Source: Kangiella marina (GTDB lineage: Bacteria > Pseudomonadota > Gammaproteobacteria > Enterobacterales > Kangiellaceae). From it: a DNA stretch of 64,000 bases. The notes under the pieces are model-generated. The model worked only from the letters and a program-made list of their open reading frames with translations. It was not told the DNA's origin and searched no databases. Made by a program: the position numbers and the translations under genes. Positions 1 to 9,282 of this stretch are shown in pieces (within the stretch, counting starts at the first letter, position 1; each line of letters begins with the position of its first letter). The DNA lies in NCBI RefSeq assembly GCF_039541235.1, contig NZ_BAABFV010000001.1, positions 1,178,001-1,242,000 of the forward strand. Direction: 5' to 3'.

Positions 1-1
1 A

Positions 2-451
2 CGTAAATTTGCCAACTTTTCAGCAACATCAGACTGGTTCGCCAGCTTAGGCATGCCAATGCCTGACGTCATGACGTTTCTGGCTGCAAGCGCAGAAATG
101 ATCGGCGGTATTTTTATCCTGGTTGGCTTTGCGACGCGATGGGCCGCCATCCCGCTGATGATCACCATGTTGGTCGCGGCGTTAGCGGTGCATTGGGACA
201 ATGGTTGGTACGCCATCGCCCAGTCGTCTGATCCAGAAGTTGGTAAGCGCTTGGATATGGCGCGCAGTATCTTAAAAGAATACGGTAACTATGGCTGGTT
301 AACGGAAAAAGGCGGCATCGCTATTTTGCAAAATGGTATTGAGTTTGCTGCGACCTACTTCATCATGTTGGCGTCGCTGTTCTTTACCGGTGGTGGCCGT
401 TACTTCTCGGTCGATTATTGGCTCGGGAAAGCATTTCCTAAAGCAGAGTAA
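2..451 (+). CDS. DoxX-family membrane protein, HvfX-like (5' end outside window)
   Basis: The frame is open from the first bases of the window, so the gene is cut at its 5' end; 149 codons remain. The product is a multi-pass membrane protein of the DoxX family, with hydrophobic segments at about residues 30-45, 50-65 and 115-135. The block AVHWDNGWYAIA and the C-terminal GIEFAATYFIMLASLFFTGG resemble the HvfX group, DoxX-like proteins found beside HvfA/B/C copper-binding RiPP maturation genes. That role is family knowledge; the partner genes would lie upstream of this window and cannot be seen. A clear terminator follows the stop codon. Confidence 0.75.
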   Translation, partial: RKFANFSATSDWFASLGMPMPDVMTFLAASAEMIGGIFILVGFATRWAAIPLMITMLVAALAVHWDNGWYAIAQSSDPEVGKRLDMARSILKEYGNYGWLTEKGGIAILQNGIEFAATYFIMLASLFFTGGGRYFSVDYWLGKAFPKAE

Positions 452-478
452 TTAATTCAGCGTTTAAAACATCAATTA

Positions 479-502
479 AGCCAGTGAAAACTGGCTTTTT
501 TT
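479..502 (+). terminator. Rho-independent terminator after the DoxX gene
   Basis: A perfect 7-bp stem AGCCAGT/ACTGGCT with a GAAA loop is followed by six T residues, 28 bases after the DoxX stop codon. Confidence 0.85.
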
Positions 503-594
503 GTAATAAGCCCCGTTTTACGGTGCTAATCCGACCACAAATCCCGTACAATAGGCGTATCATTGGTGCGCACAAATTCTCAGTATTAATAATC

Positions 595-1788
595 ATGAGC
601 GAGTTTTTTAAGAAGTCTTTAGATATCCACAAATACTTACGCGGAAAGTGGGCAATCAAGAGTAAAGTCCCTCTACAAAACCGTGACGATCTTTCTGTTG
701 CCTACACCCCGGGTGTTGCCGCAGTATCCAACCATATCGCCAAAGATAAAAATTCCAGCTATCTCTACACCATGAAAGGTAATTCTGTCGCCATCGTTTC
801 TGACGGCTCGGCAGTGCTTGGACTTGGTGATATTGGTCCTGAAGCTGCACTTCCCGTGATGGAAGGTAAAGCGATTTTATTCAAAGAGTTCGCCGATATT
901 GATGGCGTGCCTCTGGTGATTGACGCGGAATCGGTTGAAGAAATCGTGACCACCGTAAAAACTATCGCACCAACTTTTGGTGGAATTAACCTAGAAGATA
1001 TCGCTGCTCCAAAATGCTTCGAGATTGAAGAGGCATTACAAGACATTGGTATTCCAGTCTTTCATGATGACCAGCATGGTACAGCGATCGTGTTGCTTGC
1101 GGCACTGATCAACGCTTGTAAAGTGACCGGCAAAAACATCGAAGAACTTAAAGTTGTTATCAATGGCGCGGGCGCTGCGGGAACTGCCATTGCCAAATTA
1201 TTGCGCTGTGTTGGTCATGACGAAGCCGCCTGTATTCCTGTGGAAGATGTGTTGGTTTGCGATTCGAAGGGGATCATTTCGCCTGATCGCGATAACCTTA
1301 ATCATGAAAAAATTAAGATCTTAGCTTATACCAATCGTCACAACCGCAACGGTGACCTGCGTGATGCGCTGCGTGATGCAGACGTCTTTATTGGCGTTTC
1401 AAAGGGTAATTTGTTGAACGGCGACGATATCAGGCTAATGAATACGGATCCGATTATTTTAGCGATGGCGAACCCGATTCCTGAAATTATGCCCGATGAA
1501 GCGAAAGCTGCTGGTGCCTCAGTCGTCGGTACTGGTCGTAGCGACTTCCCGAATCAGGTCAATAATGTATTAGCTTTCCCTGGTATTTTCCGTGGAGCCC
1601 TTGAAGCGCGAGCGACCCGCATCACTGAAGCAATGAAAATTGCAGCAGCGCATGCTTTGGCAAATTCAGTCAATAACTTGTCAGCTGACCACGTTTTACC
1701 GGATCCATTGAACCGCAACGTGGCACAAAAAGTTGCTGAAGCGGTGCGCGAACAAGCTATCAAAGATAACGTCCAACGTCCTCTGTAA
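595..1788 (+). CDS. Malic enzyme (oxaloacetate-decarboxylating malate dehydrogenase), short single-domain form
   Basis: Converts malate to pyruvate and CO2 with reduction of NAD(P)+. The 397-residue length is that of bacterial short malic enzymes and lacks the C-terminal phosphotransacetylase-like domain of MaeB. Visible motifs are the N-terminal SVAYTPGVA block, SDGSAVLGLGDIG, the metal and substrate region LEDIAAPKCFEIE followed by FHDDQHGTA, and a Rossmann dinucleotide motif INGAGAAGTAI. The frame is open further upstream to 484, but the ATG at 595 starts exactly where the family begins (MSEFFKKSLDIHKYLRGKW), and the upstream part overlaps the terminator of the previous gene. No strong ribosome binding site is seen. 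Cofactor preference cannot be told from the sequence. Confidence 0.93.
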   Translation: MSEFFKKSLDIHKYLRGKWAIKSKVPLQNRDDLSVAYTPGVAAVSNHIAKDKNSSYLYTMKGNSVAIVSDGSAVLGLGDIGPEAALPVMEGKAILFKEFADIDGVPLVIDAESVEEIVTTVKTIAPTFGGINLEDIAAPKCFEIEEALQDIGIPVFHDDQHGTAIVLLAALINACKVTGKNIEELKVVINGAGAAGTAIAKLLRCVGHDEAACIPVEDVLVCDSKGIISPDRDNLNHEKIKILAYTNRHNRNGDLRDALRDADVFIGVSKGNLLNGDDIRLMNTDPIILAMANPIPEIMPDEAKAAGASVVGTGRSDFPNQVNNVLAFPGIFRGALEARATRITEAMKIAAAHALANSVNNLSADHVLPDPLNRNVAQKVAEAVREQAIKDNVQRPL

Positions 1789-1799
1789 GGCTTTATTCG

Positions 1800-2849
1800 T
1801 TAAGAACCTTCTGAGCAGGCCTGCACCTTACGGATGGCCTGCTCAATTAACTCTGGCTGAGTCATCATTAATAGATGCTCTTGGGTAGCCACCGGCCAGT
1901 AAGCTCCGCATTGGCTTTTTTGGGCCAGCTCAAAATACCACTCGATACCTTCTTGGCGCCACTTGGCGATTGATGCTTTGACCGCTTCATCATCCAAAGT
2001 TTCGAGATAAGCACTTTCAAAATCGGTGTCCAAAATGATCAAGGGCAGCTCAGCCGGAAGTGGTGATTGTTTAGCCGTTAATAAATCTTCTCGATAGCCG
2101 CTCGCTTCTAAAAACTTATGCACTTGGTACTCTCGTGCGCCTCGAATCATTTCCACTGCGTCATAATATTCCCAGTCCATTCGTTCAACATGCTCGCTCG
2201 GAATAATACTGTTTAGATGCTCTCGCTCAGCGACTAACTTCTGCTCGATCCGCTGATCATATTTCCCCGACCGGATATAGTCTTCCAGCCCCTGCCACCC
2301 CTCTTTGTAGCGATCGGTTTCACTGGTGTAGTGGTTAATCGAGTGTTGGGTTAACACATCAGGGTCAATCAGTACCACGCCTTCGGTGCGCGCTAATACC
2401 GCAGTATTCGTTAGCAAGCTGTTGAGCGTCAGATTTGAGCTGGCGAAAGCGACAAAGATGAGCCTTCGATTGTCTTCCACCACAAAATCACCGAGTAACA
2501 ACGCCTCAACATCCTTGGCGAATTGCTGATACGAAGGGGCGTCAATCCTTTGCGACCAAGCCTGACCTGCGCGGTCAATAGCGACAGTTTGATAGTTCTC
2601 CGCGAGCACATCTTGCGCCACAATCCACCAAGCACTATCGCTGTGCCAGTTATCCGTCGGCCCAGATAATAAGACTAACAGTGGCGCTTCCGTGTTTTTC
2701 CCTTTTTGATGCAGGTGTAGTTGATGACCATTCACCTCAACCAAATGACTCTGTAGCGGTATCGCCGGCTGCTCAACGTTTGCAATCAGGAGTCCTGACA
2801 TCATTGCCAGCACAACCGTCAGTACAGATGCGCGTAATAACCTAGCCAT
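1800..2849 (-). CDS. Exported alpha/beta-hydrolase-like protein with a non-canonical nucleophile elbow
   Basis: A 349-residue protein with an N-terminal hydrophobic signal or anchor (about residues 5-24). The fold is suggested by LLVLLSGPTDNWHSDSAWW (oxyanion strand region), TVAIDRAGQAWS, a strand leading to FVAFASSNL where the nucleophile elbow should be, an acid candidate in LIILDTDFE, and a C-terminal histidine in TQEHLLMM. The elbow reads A-F-A-S-S-N instead of G-x-S-x-G, so catalysis is uncertain. It converges on the malic enzyme with 11 bases between stops and probably has its own promoter in the gap before the LVIVD gene. Substrate unknown; it could also be a non-catalytic relative. 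Confidence 0.7.
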   Translation of the reverse strand: MARLLRASVLTVVLAMMSGLLIANVEQPAIPLQSHLVEVNGHQLHLHQKGKNTEAPLLVLLSGPTDNWHSDSAWWIVAQDVLAENYQTVAIDRAGQAWSQRIDAPSYQQFAKDVEALLLGDFVVEDNRRLIFVAFASSNLTLNSLLTNTAVLARTEGVVLIDPDVLTQHSINHYTSETDRYKEGWQGLEDYIRSGKYDQRIEQKLVAEREHLNSIIPSEHVERMDWEYYDAVEMIRGAREYQVHKFLEASGYREDLLTAKQSPLPAELPLIILDTDFESAYLETLDDEAVKASIAKWRQEGIEWYFELAQKSQCGAYWPVATQEHLLMMTQPELIEQAIRKVQACSEGS

Positions 2850-2976
2850 AAATCAATCTCTTCGCTTTTATTGTTGTATACAAAATAATCATTTTTTTGC
2901 CCATTTAACAGATCTTTTTCATAGAAAAAGCGTATCTGTTGTTATAGTCTGGCTAGACGATCGTTAGGAGTTAGCA

Positions 2977-4791
2977 ATGAAAAAAATACTATTACTAGGC
3001 TTGTCAGCTATATCTTTAGCTTTGATTCCCACCACACCGACCCTCGCCCACAGTGGCGCGCACCCGGTACGGTACGTTGCCGTCGATGGCGTTGACCAAG
3101 GCAATTGCTCAACACCGAGTGAGCCTTGCGCCTCGATCAGCTATGCCGTTAATGAATCGAGCAAAGGCGATAAAATTTACGTTGCATCGGGTAAATATTT
3201 CGCACAAGAAATGGACATTTTTTACTTACTGAACGATATGGTCGCAGTCAAAGGCGGGTTCTCCCAAGCAAATGGCTATAAGAAGCAACTCCCTGAGAAG
3301 CACGTCACCACCATTGTCGGCCTTCCCGCAGAATATCGCGACCAACTGAGCAAAAAGGGCTTTCGTTTACTGCAAGACACTAAAGGCAATACTGAGTTTC
3401 GTGAAAAGCCAGAGTATCTCGACATGCTAGACCGCTATCGCAAAGTAAATGCCACTAGCAAGCAGCAAATCGCTTGTACCAACGGCAGTGCCGACGACTT
3501 TCCTTGCTATCAAATTGACCTTATCTCACAGTTTTCCTTAGCGTCATTAAGCACGACCCCATCCAGCGCCAGTGATATTTGGGGCTATGTCGATCTCAAT
3601 AATAATCGCGAGTATGCGGTTATGGGGCTGGTGAATGGGACGACCGTTATTGATGTCACTGATGCCGATAATCCCTCGGAAGTTGGCACCATCTCAGGCG
3701 TTAGTAGTACCTGGCGCGACGTTAAAGTGTATCAATACCTTGATAACGATACAGGCAGCCATAAAGCCTACGCTTACGTCACCACGGAAGGGCAAGGTGG
3801 CTTACAGGTTATCGATCTCAGCGATGCCCCGAACAGTATCAATCTGGTCAACACCATTGATGTGTTCCAAACGGCTCATAACGTGTATTTAGGCAACATT
3901 GATTACACCAACGGCATGGCGCTGGATGGACACGAACCTTATCTGTATATCGCTGGCTCTAACCTTGGCAATGGCTCATACCGGGTATTTGATTTGGTCG
4001 ATCCTGAAAATCCAGCTTTGATTACCACACCTGAGTCAACGGGTTATGTCCACGATGCGACTAACATGATCATTAGCGACAGTCGCACCAGTCAGTGTGC
4101 CAACGGCCACAACCCTTGTGAGCTGTTTATCGACTTCAACGAAAATACGGTCGATATTTGGGACACCACCGACAAGACTTCACCCACTCGTATCAGTAGC
4201 ACGCCTTACAATGGCGCCAGCTATACCCACTCGGGCTGGTACTCACAAGACAAGAATTACGTGTTCATTCAGGATGAGCTCGACGAACGTAATCTCGGCG
4301 TCAATACTCGCCTCTACGTCATGGACATTCGTGACTTAACCGCTCCCCAAGTGGTTGGTCGCTACGAGGGACAAACTCGTGCCATCGATCACAACGGATT
4401 CACACTGGGCGATAAGTATTACATGTCCAATTATAAGCGCGGGCTGACAGTTCTTGATGTCGCCGATCCAACACAGCCGAAAGAGATTGCGTTCTTTGAC
4501 ACTTATCCGATCCCCGAAGCCAATGATCCCCAGTTTGACGGAGCATGGGGAACCTTCCCATATTTACCGAGTGGCAATATCTTGGTCAGCGATATTTCTA
4601 ATGGTTTATTTGTCCTAAAAGACAACAGCAGTATTGGTGATGATGGCCCAGGAGCCATTCAGCCCGATCCACCAACAACACCGCCAGAAGATAACGACTC
4701 AGGTGGCGGCGGTGGCCCGATTCAGCTGGCCTTACTGTTACTGTTGCTTGGGACCCTCTTGACTCGTCGTTATAACGAGTCGCACCACTAA
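2977..4791 (+). CDS. Choice-of-anchor B family protein (LVIVD-type beta-propeller) with GlyGly-CTERM sorting tail
   Basis: A 604-residue exported protein. A signal peptide covers residues 1-24. A short region with paired cysteines (CSTPSEPCASISYAV) resembles the start of a parallel beta-helix domain. From about residue 195 on, repeated phrases such as VIDVTDADNPSEVG, VIDLSDAPNSINLV, VFDLVDPENPALI and VLDVADPTQPKEI mark LVIVD-like propeller blades. The C-terminus has a proline/aspartate spacer, then five glycines, a leucine-rich transmembrane stretch and TRRY: this is the GlyGly-CTERM architecture, normally processed by a rhombosortase after type II secretion. No rhombosortase is in this window. 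The start has a good site, TTAGGAG, seven bases upstream of ATG. The exact ligand is unknown. Confidence 0.88.
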   Translation: MKKILLLGLSAISLALIPTTPTLAHSGAHPVRYVAVDGVDQGNCSTPSEPCASISYAVNESSKGDKIYVASGKYFAQEMDIFYLLNDMVAVKGGFSQANGYKKQLPEKHVTTIVGLPAEYRDQLSKKGFRLLQDTKGNTEFREKPEYLDMLDRYRKVNATSKQQIACTNGSADDFPCYQIDLISQFSLASLSTTPSSASDIWGYVDLNNNREYAVMGLVNGTTVIDVTDADNPSEVGTISGVSSTWRDVKVYQYLDNDTGSHKAYAYVTTEGQGGLQVIDLSDAPNSINLVNTIDVFQTAHNVYLGNIDYTNGMALDGHEPYLYIAGSNLGNGSYRVFDLVDPENPALITTPESTGYVHDATNMIISDSRTSQCANGHNPCELFIDFNENTVDIWDTTDKTSPTRISSTPYNGASYTHSGWYSQDKNYVFIQDELDERNLGVNTRLYVMDIRDLTAPQVVGRYEGQTRAIDHNGFTLGDKYYMSNYKRGLTVLDVADPTQPKEIAFFDTYPIPEANDPQFDGAWGTFPYLPSGNILVSDISNGLFVLKDNSSIGDDGPGAIQPDPPTTPPEDNDSGGGGGPIQLALLLLLLGTLLTRRYNESHH

Positions 4792-4845
4792 TTGTTAACA
4801 ATTGCCCCGAGCTTTTTAGTTTGGGGCTAACCCGATGAACCTTAT

Positions 4846-5682
4846 ATGAAAATCATTAACCTATGGCTGCTCATTATCAGCCTTGCCATTGCCAGCCTGT
4901 TAGCAGGCAGTAAAGCGCTCGACTACCACGGTGAGCAATATACCGATGAAGCCTTGAAGCGTAGTTTAGTGGCTTTTGCCGTCGCTCGTGGTTTGAACGG
5001 CCTGATTTCAGTCGCTCAAGAAGCAGAAATTGCGATGCAACCCGCTGGCGTCGGACTGACCTTGTCGCCCGGTGAAATTCTTGACCCCATCAATGACCTT
5101 ATCGAACGATTTTCCGTGGTCATGCTGGTCACGGCCAGTGCCATTGGTGTGCAAAAGTTACTATTAACCATGGGCGCTTGGTCCTTTTTTAACATCTTTA
5201 TTATCGCTTATTGGATCTTTAGCGCAGGTTATCTATTACTCAAGCACCATAAAAAGAAACCGTCTCATCCTTTCGTCCTAAAGTTTGCGCTTTTTTTGGT
5301 TTTGGTTCGCTTCGCAGCACCCTTGATGGCACTCGGCTCCGAAGCTTTATACCAAGGTTTCTTATCCGATAATTATCAAGTAGCCAGTGCCGGTTTGGAA
5401 CAAACTGAGAGTCAAATTCGACGCAATACGCCCGAAGAAGATATCACGGCAGAAGAGTTGAGTACGCTAGAAAAAACCAAGCGTTGGTTTGCTGACGCAG
5501 CCGAGCAGTTAGACGTGAAAAAACAAATTGCGGCGTACCAAGAAGCGGCTGAACAAGCCAGCCAAAGTGTGATTCAATTAATCACCATATTTGTTGTGCA
5601 AAACATCCTGTTTCCATTGCTATTTATCGTTCTTTTTATCAAGTTAGGTAAGGGCTTAATAAACAAAAGGCACCCTGTTTAG
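4846..5682 (+). CDS. Conserved-type integral membrane protein of unknown function
   Basis: A 278-residue protein with an N-terminal hydrophobic segment (about 4-22), a cluster of membrane segments at roughly 90-115, 120-135 and 143-165, a soluble charged stretch (about 175-240) rich in E, Q and K that may be helical, and a final membrane segment (about 243-265). I do not recognise a family with a named function. It lies 54 bases after the GlyGly-CTERM gene on the same strand and may be cotranscribed. Its stop codon falls inside a strong hairpin that ends transcription. Confidence 0.7.
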   Translation: MKIINLWLLIISLAIASLLAGSKALDYHGEQYTDEALKRSLVAFAVARGLNGLISVAQEAEIAMQPAGVGLTLSPGEILDPINDLIERFSVVMLVTASAIGVQKLLLTMGAWSFFNIFIIAYWIFSAGYLLLKHHKKKPSHPFVLKFALFLVLVRFAAPLMALGSEALYQGFLSDNYQVASAGLEQTESQIRRNTPEEDITAEELSTLEKTKRWFADAAEQLDVKKQIAAYQEAAEQASQSVIQLITIFVVQNILFPLLFIVLFIKLGKGLINKRHPV

Positions 5683-5691
5683 GGTGCCTTT
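5666..5691. terminator. Bidirectional terminator between convergent genes
   Basis: A perfect 11-bp inverted repeat AAAGGCACCCT/AGGGTGCCTTT with a GTTT loop lies between two convergent genes and overlaps the stop codon of the left one. T-rich runs occur on both sides, so it can serve both strands. Confidence 0.8.
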
Positions 5692-5718
5692 GCTATCAGA
5701 CAGTAAAACTACGATGTT

Positions 5719-6591
5719 TTAGAAGTCTACCGTTACCGTTCCGTCTGCTGCCACTGTCACGTTCTGTGTCGTGAAATTAATCACATCATCCGTTTCAGGA
5801 TCATCGTTTGCGGCTTCACAAGTAAAGCCTAACGTGTAGTCACCCGCTAGAACGAAACCAATCTCATAGACATAGTCTCCATCATTATTCACGTCAACCA
5901 GACCTGTCGTGATTGGCTCAGGTTCGTTAGCGTCAACATCATCCACTTCCGCATCTGCACCAGCAAAGAGATATACAGCACTTGAATCAGTACAACCTTC
6001 AGCGTTGATTAGGTTAGGGTCGATCATACCGTTAATATGACCCACCTCAGCGTTATCAACAATCCTCAGCGTTGGACGTAAGTAATAGTCTTCGGCATCA
6101 TTTTGCGGCTCATGTACCGACTTACGTAAGTCAAAGTCGATGGTGAAGTCTGTTAAGCCACCCGCAGCGATCACGAAGGGACGGTTTAGTTTTAAACCTG
6201 ATTGGTTACCGCTTGGTACAAATAACGAGTAACGGGCACCATTGATATCAATGTATGAATCCGTCACACCACGCTCGGCATTGACCTTCAAGCGCATCCA
6301 CTGGTATTCACCTGCAACCAGATCCGTTGCTGGTAATAACTCTAACGACTCATCACCCGTCAGCTCCAGTAAGTCGATTGTTTTTGGCGTCGCAAAGTCA
6401 AAGCTTTGTCGACCACCAACACCTTGGATTTCAATACCAGTAAACTGAACCACAACCGCCTCAGCACCATCAACTGGAGCATCGGTAACGGCTACCGCTA
6501 ATTTACCTTCTTCAGGATCATTTGACTTACAGGCTACTAATGCCAAAGTTACACTCGTCGCTAAAACACTTAATTTTAATAATTTATTCAT
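5719..6591 (-). CDS. DUF4382 domain-containing lipoprotein
   Basis: A 290-residue lipoprotein. The signal peptide ends in the lipobox LVAC with the lipidated cysteine at residue 21 followed by K-S-N-D. The mature protein opens with GKLAVAVTDAPVDGAEAVVVQFTGIEI, the hallmark of DUF4382, and the middle has LPATDLVAGEYQWMRL and FDLRKSVH, also typical. The ATG at 6591 is preferred over the longer frame to 6630 because GGAG lies nine bases upstream and the signal peptide then starts cleanly. Location is probably the outer membrane or periplasmic face. Function of DUF4382 is unknown; the fold is thought to be beta-sandwich-like (inference). Confidence 0.88.
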   Translation of the reverse strand: MNKLLKLSVLATSVTLALVACKSNDPEEGKLAVAVTDAPVDGAEAVVVQFTGIEIQGVGGRQSFDFATPKTIDLLELTGDESLELLPATDLVAGEYQWMRLKVNAERGVTDSYIDINGARYSLFVPSGNQSGLKLNRPFVIAAGGLTDFTIDFDLRKSVHEPQNDAEDYYLRPTLRIVDNAEVGHINGMIDPNLINAEGCTDSSAVYLFAGADAEVDDVDANEPEPITTGLVDVNNDGDYVYEIGFVLAGDYTLGFTCEAANDDPETDDVINFTTQNVTVAADGTVTVDF

Positions 6592-6842
6592 TTCGGACTC
6601 CATACTACAATTTGATACAAAGGCTAGCACAGCCCGGTAAACTTAAAACCATCATCACGCAAAAACATGAACTAATTACATCTTTAAACTACAAATATAG
6701 AACTTAATCACTGTTCTGAATGATTTAACATCGATTTACATTCTTAGCACATCTTTATCCCACGAAACGGACTTTGCCATAGGAATACACCCTTAGTTTC
6801 CGTATAATCAGCGCAAGTTTACTATCCCAAACAGGAGTCTTT

Positions 6843-7559
6843 ATGCGCCCAAGTGGACGAAGTACCAACCAATTAAGACCCATCACCATTACTAGAAATT
6901 ACACCAAACATGCTGAAGGTTCCGTATTAATCGAGTTTGGCGAAACCAAAGTACTTTGTAACGCCAGTGTTGTTGAAAGCGTTCCTCGTTTTCTCAAAGG
7001 CAAAGGCCAAGGCTGGTTAACCGCTGAATACGGCATGTTGCCTCGCTCTACTCACAGCCGTATGGATCGTGAAGCGTCTCGTGGAAAGCAAGGCGGCCGA
7101 ACGCTTGAAATTCAGCGCCTAATTGGTCGTTCGCTCAGAGCAGCGGTCGATCTTAAGCAATTAGGCGAACATACGATTTATCTCGACTGCGATGTTTTAC
7201 AAGCCGATGGTGGTACGCGAACTGCTTCTATCAGTGGCGCTTGCGTCGCGCTGCACGATGCTTTGTTTAGCATGCGCCAAAAAGGCATGATAAAAACCAA
7301 TCCGCTGAAACACATGATCGGCTCTGTGTCGGTTGGAATCTACCAAGGCACGCCGGTTCTCGATCTGGATTACGCCGAAGACTCCAAAGCTGAAACCGAC
7401 ATGAACCTCGTCATGGATGAACATGGTGGCTTTATTGAAATCCAAGGCACCGCTGAGGGCGAAACCTTTAGTGGTGATGAATTGATGCAAATGCTGGATT
7501 TAGGTAAACACGGTATTCGTGAAATTTTTGATATCCAAAAGAAGGCTATTGGTAGCTAA
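6843..7559 (+). CDS. rph: Ribonuclease PH
   Basis: A phosphate-dependent 3'-to-5' exoribonuclease that trims the 3' ends of tRNA precursors. At 238 residues it has full family length. The signature [16 protein letters not shown] is at residues 85-100, and the N-terminus [16 protein letters not shown], the block [17 protein letters not shown] and the C-terminal [13 protein letters not shown] are all characteristic. An AACAGGAG site lies just ahead of the ATG. A 9-bp inverted repeat without a T tract (7570-7602) follows the stop. In many relatives rph stands near yicC and gmk, as here at about 5 kb distance. Confidence 0.97.
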   Translation: MRPSGRSTNQLRPITITRNYTKHAEGSVLIEFGETKVLCNASVVESVPRFLKGKGQGWLTAEYGMLPRSTHSRMDREASRGKQGGRTLEIQRLIGRSLRAAVDLKQLGEHTIYLDCDVLQADGGTRTASISGACVALHDALFSMRQKGMIKTNPLKHMIGSVSVGIYQGTPVLDLDYAEDSKAETDMNLVMDEHGGFIEIQGTAEGETFSGDELMQMLDLGKHGIREIFDIQKKAIGS

Positions 7560-7628
7560 TACATTGATCGCTGATGACGGCCGTCACATCACTGTCATCA
7601 GCCTTCCCTGACTCACTGTAAAGGATTA

Positions 7629-8312
7629 ATGATGAAGCTTGTGGTGATACCTGGACTGAACGGCAACGATCAATTGTGCCAAGAGTTTCTACACCATCTA
7701 TCGATAGAAACTCTTTTTATCCCGTTACCGGAAGATTGCCCTCAAGATCACTCTTCGTTGGCCGATCGCATAGCTCCATTACTGCCTAACGAACCTTTTG
7801 TGCTGATGGTCGAGTCCTACGCTGGCTCAATAGCACCTTACCTCAATGCCAAACCAGACGTTGATTTAAAAGGCATCATCTTTTTTGTCAGTTTATTAGC
7901 CGCACCGAGTAAAGCGCTTTTAGAATTGCCTAAATTTATTCAGGCCGATACTTTGATGAAATTGCCTTTTGCCGAGCAGCAGTTAGGCAGCAACTTCATG
8001 AACAATGATGGCACACCGGAGCAAGTAAAGCATGTGAGATCCGTGATCGAGGCCATCCCTCATCACATCCTGAAAGCACGCACCGAAGCCTTAAAAAACT
8101 TAGGCCCTTTTCCTGAGCAACCCAAAATTCCAGCCGCTTTCGTCGAAGCAACTCACGACAAAGTGTTGAATCAACGCGCCAAAGATAGCATTGCTTCGAT
8201 CTACCTCGGCGCTCGAAAATACCCGATGGAAGGCAGTCACTTTTTGCTATACACCAAGCCTAAGCAATCAGCAGCTTTAATAAAAAAGATCATTAAAGAC
8301 ATTAACTCCTAG
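7629..8312 (+). CDS. Small alpha/beta-fold hydrolase
   Basis: A 227-residue cytoplasmic alpha/beta hydrolase. The N-terminal strand and oxyanion region read VVIPGLNGND; the nucleophile elbow is VESYAGS, with serine in the E-S-Y-A-G context common in this subgroup; the acid is likely in EATHDKVL and the base in EGSHFLLYT. There is a site AAAGGA a few bases upstream; the start could be either of two adjacent ATG codons. Substrate unknown. It follows rph by 70 bases on the same strand. Confidence 0.75.
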   Translation: MMKLVVIPGLNGNDQLCQEFLHHLSIETLFIPLPEDCPQDHSSLADRIAPLLPNEPFVLMVESYAGSIAPYLNAKPDVDLKGIIFFVSLLAAPSKALLELPKFIQADTLMKLPFAEQQLGSNFMNNDGTPEQVKHVRSVIEAIPHHILKARTEALKNLGPFPEQPKIPAAFVEATHDKVLNQRAKDSIASIYLGARKYPMEGSHFLLYTKPKQSAALIKKIIKDINS

Positions 8313-8369
8313 ATAAATCCTAGTTACCCTGATAAAATAGCCGCAAAATGTCACGGGACACACTAAATC

Positions 8370-8765
8370 ATGGAACGGTTAACGTTATCACTAAATGGAA
8401 TTTTTTCTTCTTTTTTAATTGGCTTTATTATCTTAAGCTTTGTAACCAGTAGCTACACCAAGAACACATGGTTCTTCTATGTGGCCTTTGCTATTTCAAT
8501 TGGCACAATACTTTGCACAGTTTATAAAAACAAACACTTCTTAATTAAATATATCCGCCCGCTTTTTTTTCTTGGAAATGTTTTAATGCTCCTACTTGTT
8601 ATGTTAGTACTGCTATCAGCGCTGACTAGCCAAGGTAGCCTCGGCGGAATAACATTCGTACAAGGAGCCGCAGTTACATTAGCTTTCATAACGCCGTTAA
8701 TGAATACTGCTCTCTTTGTTTCGCTATTTCAGAAAAGTAAATCTGTAACAAGACCAACAGTCTAG
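8370..8765 (+). CDS. Small four-helix membrane protein, unknown
   Basis: A 131-residue hydrophobic protein with about four predicted membrane segments (residues 9-27, 34-51, 62-84 and 95-120) and a short basic tail. No motif or family is recognised. No strong ribosome binding site is visible. Its last four bases overlap the end of the convergent slyD-like gene. Coding is supported by the hydrophobic pattern and by fitting the gap between neighbours, but not by a known homologue. Confidence 0.55.
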   Translation: MERLTLSLNGIFSSFLIGFIILSFVTSSYTKNTWFFYVAFAISIGTILCTVYKNKHFLIKYIRPLFFLGNVLMLLLVMLVLLSALTSQGSLGGITFVQGAAVTLAFITPLMNTALFVSLFQKSKSVTRPTV

Positions 8766-9244
8766 CTCTCACAAGTTCCATGTTGATGCACATGCCCGTG
8801 GGCAATCTCCTCGTCGGTACCCGCTCTTACTGAAAGCACTTTCACTTCGACTTTAACGGCTTTGCCCGCCAAAGGATGATTGGCATCAATAATAACGATG
8901 TCGTCGCGAATTTCACGCACCATAACGGCATGCACACCATCACTGCTTTCAGCAGCCAGCCGCATGCCCTCAGCGAGGTTATCAACATCCGCGAATGCTT
9001 CGCGCGGCACTTCGGTTTTTAAATCATCTTCGTAAGGGCCATAGGCTTCTTCAGGGCCAAGCTCAACTCGAATCTTTTGCCCAATTGCTTTTCCAGTCAA
9101 CTGACTTTCCAAGCCGGGCATGACTTCGCCATGACCATGCAAATAGACCCATGGGCCGCCCTCTTTTGAGCTTTCCCAAACATTACCTTCCACATCCATC
9201 AGCTGATAATCCAGCTCAACCACACTATTTTTTTCAATCTTCAT
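8762..9244 (-). CDS. slyD: FKBP-type peptidyl-prolyl cis-trans isomerase, SlyD-like
   Basis: A 160-residue prolyl isomerase and chaperone of the SlyD class. The FKBP part begins VVELDYQLMDVEGNVWESS and includes YLHGHGEVMPGLESQLTGK, followed by the insert-in-flap region and the motif GPEEAYGPYEDD, then DANHPLAGKAVKVEVKVLSV. The C-terminal tail GHVHQHGTCES is a short histidine/cysteine-bearing remnant of the metal-binding tail, far shorter than in E. coli SlyD. Cytoplasmic. Of the SlyD/FkpB group, the flap layout and HPLAGK motif favour SlyD. Confidence 0.88.
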   Translation of the reverse strand: MKIEKNSVVELDYQLMDVEGNVWESSKEGGPWVYLHGHGEVMPGLESQLTGKAIGQKIRVELGPEEAYGPYEDDLKTEVPREAFADVDNLAEGMRLAAESSDGVHAVMVREIRDDIVIIDANHPLAGKAVKVEVKVLSVRAGTDEEIAHGHVHQHGTCES

Positions 9245-9282
9245 GGACTCTTAATCTCAACTCATTAGCTCAGCACATTCAA

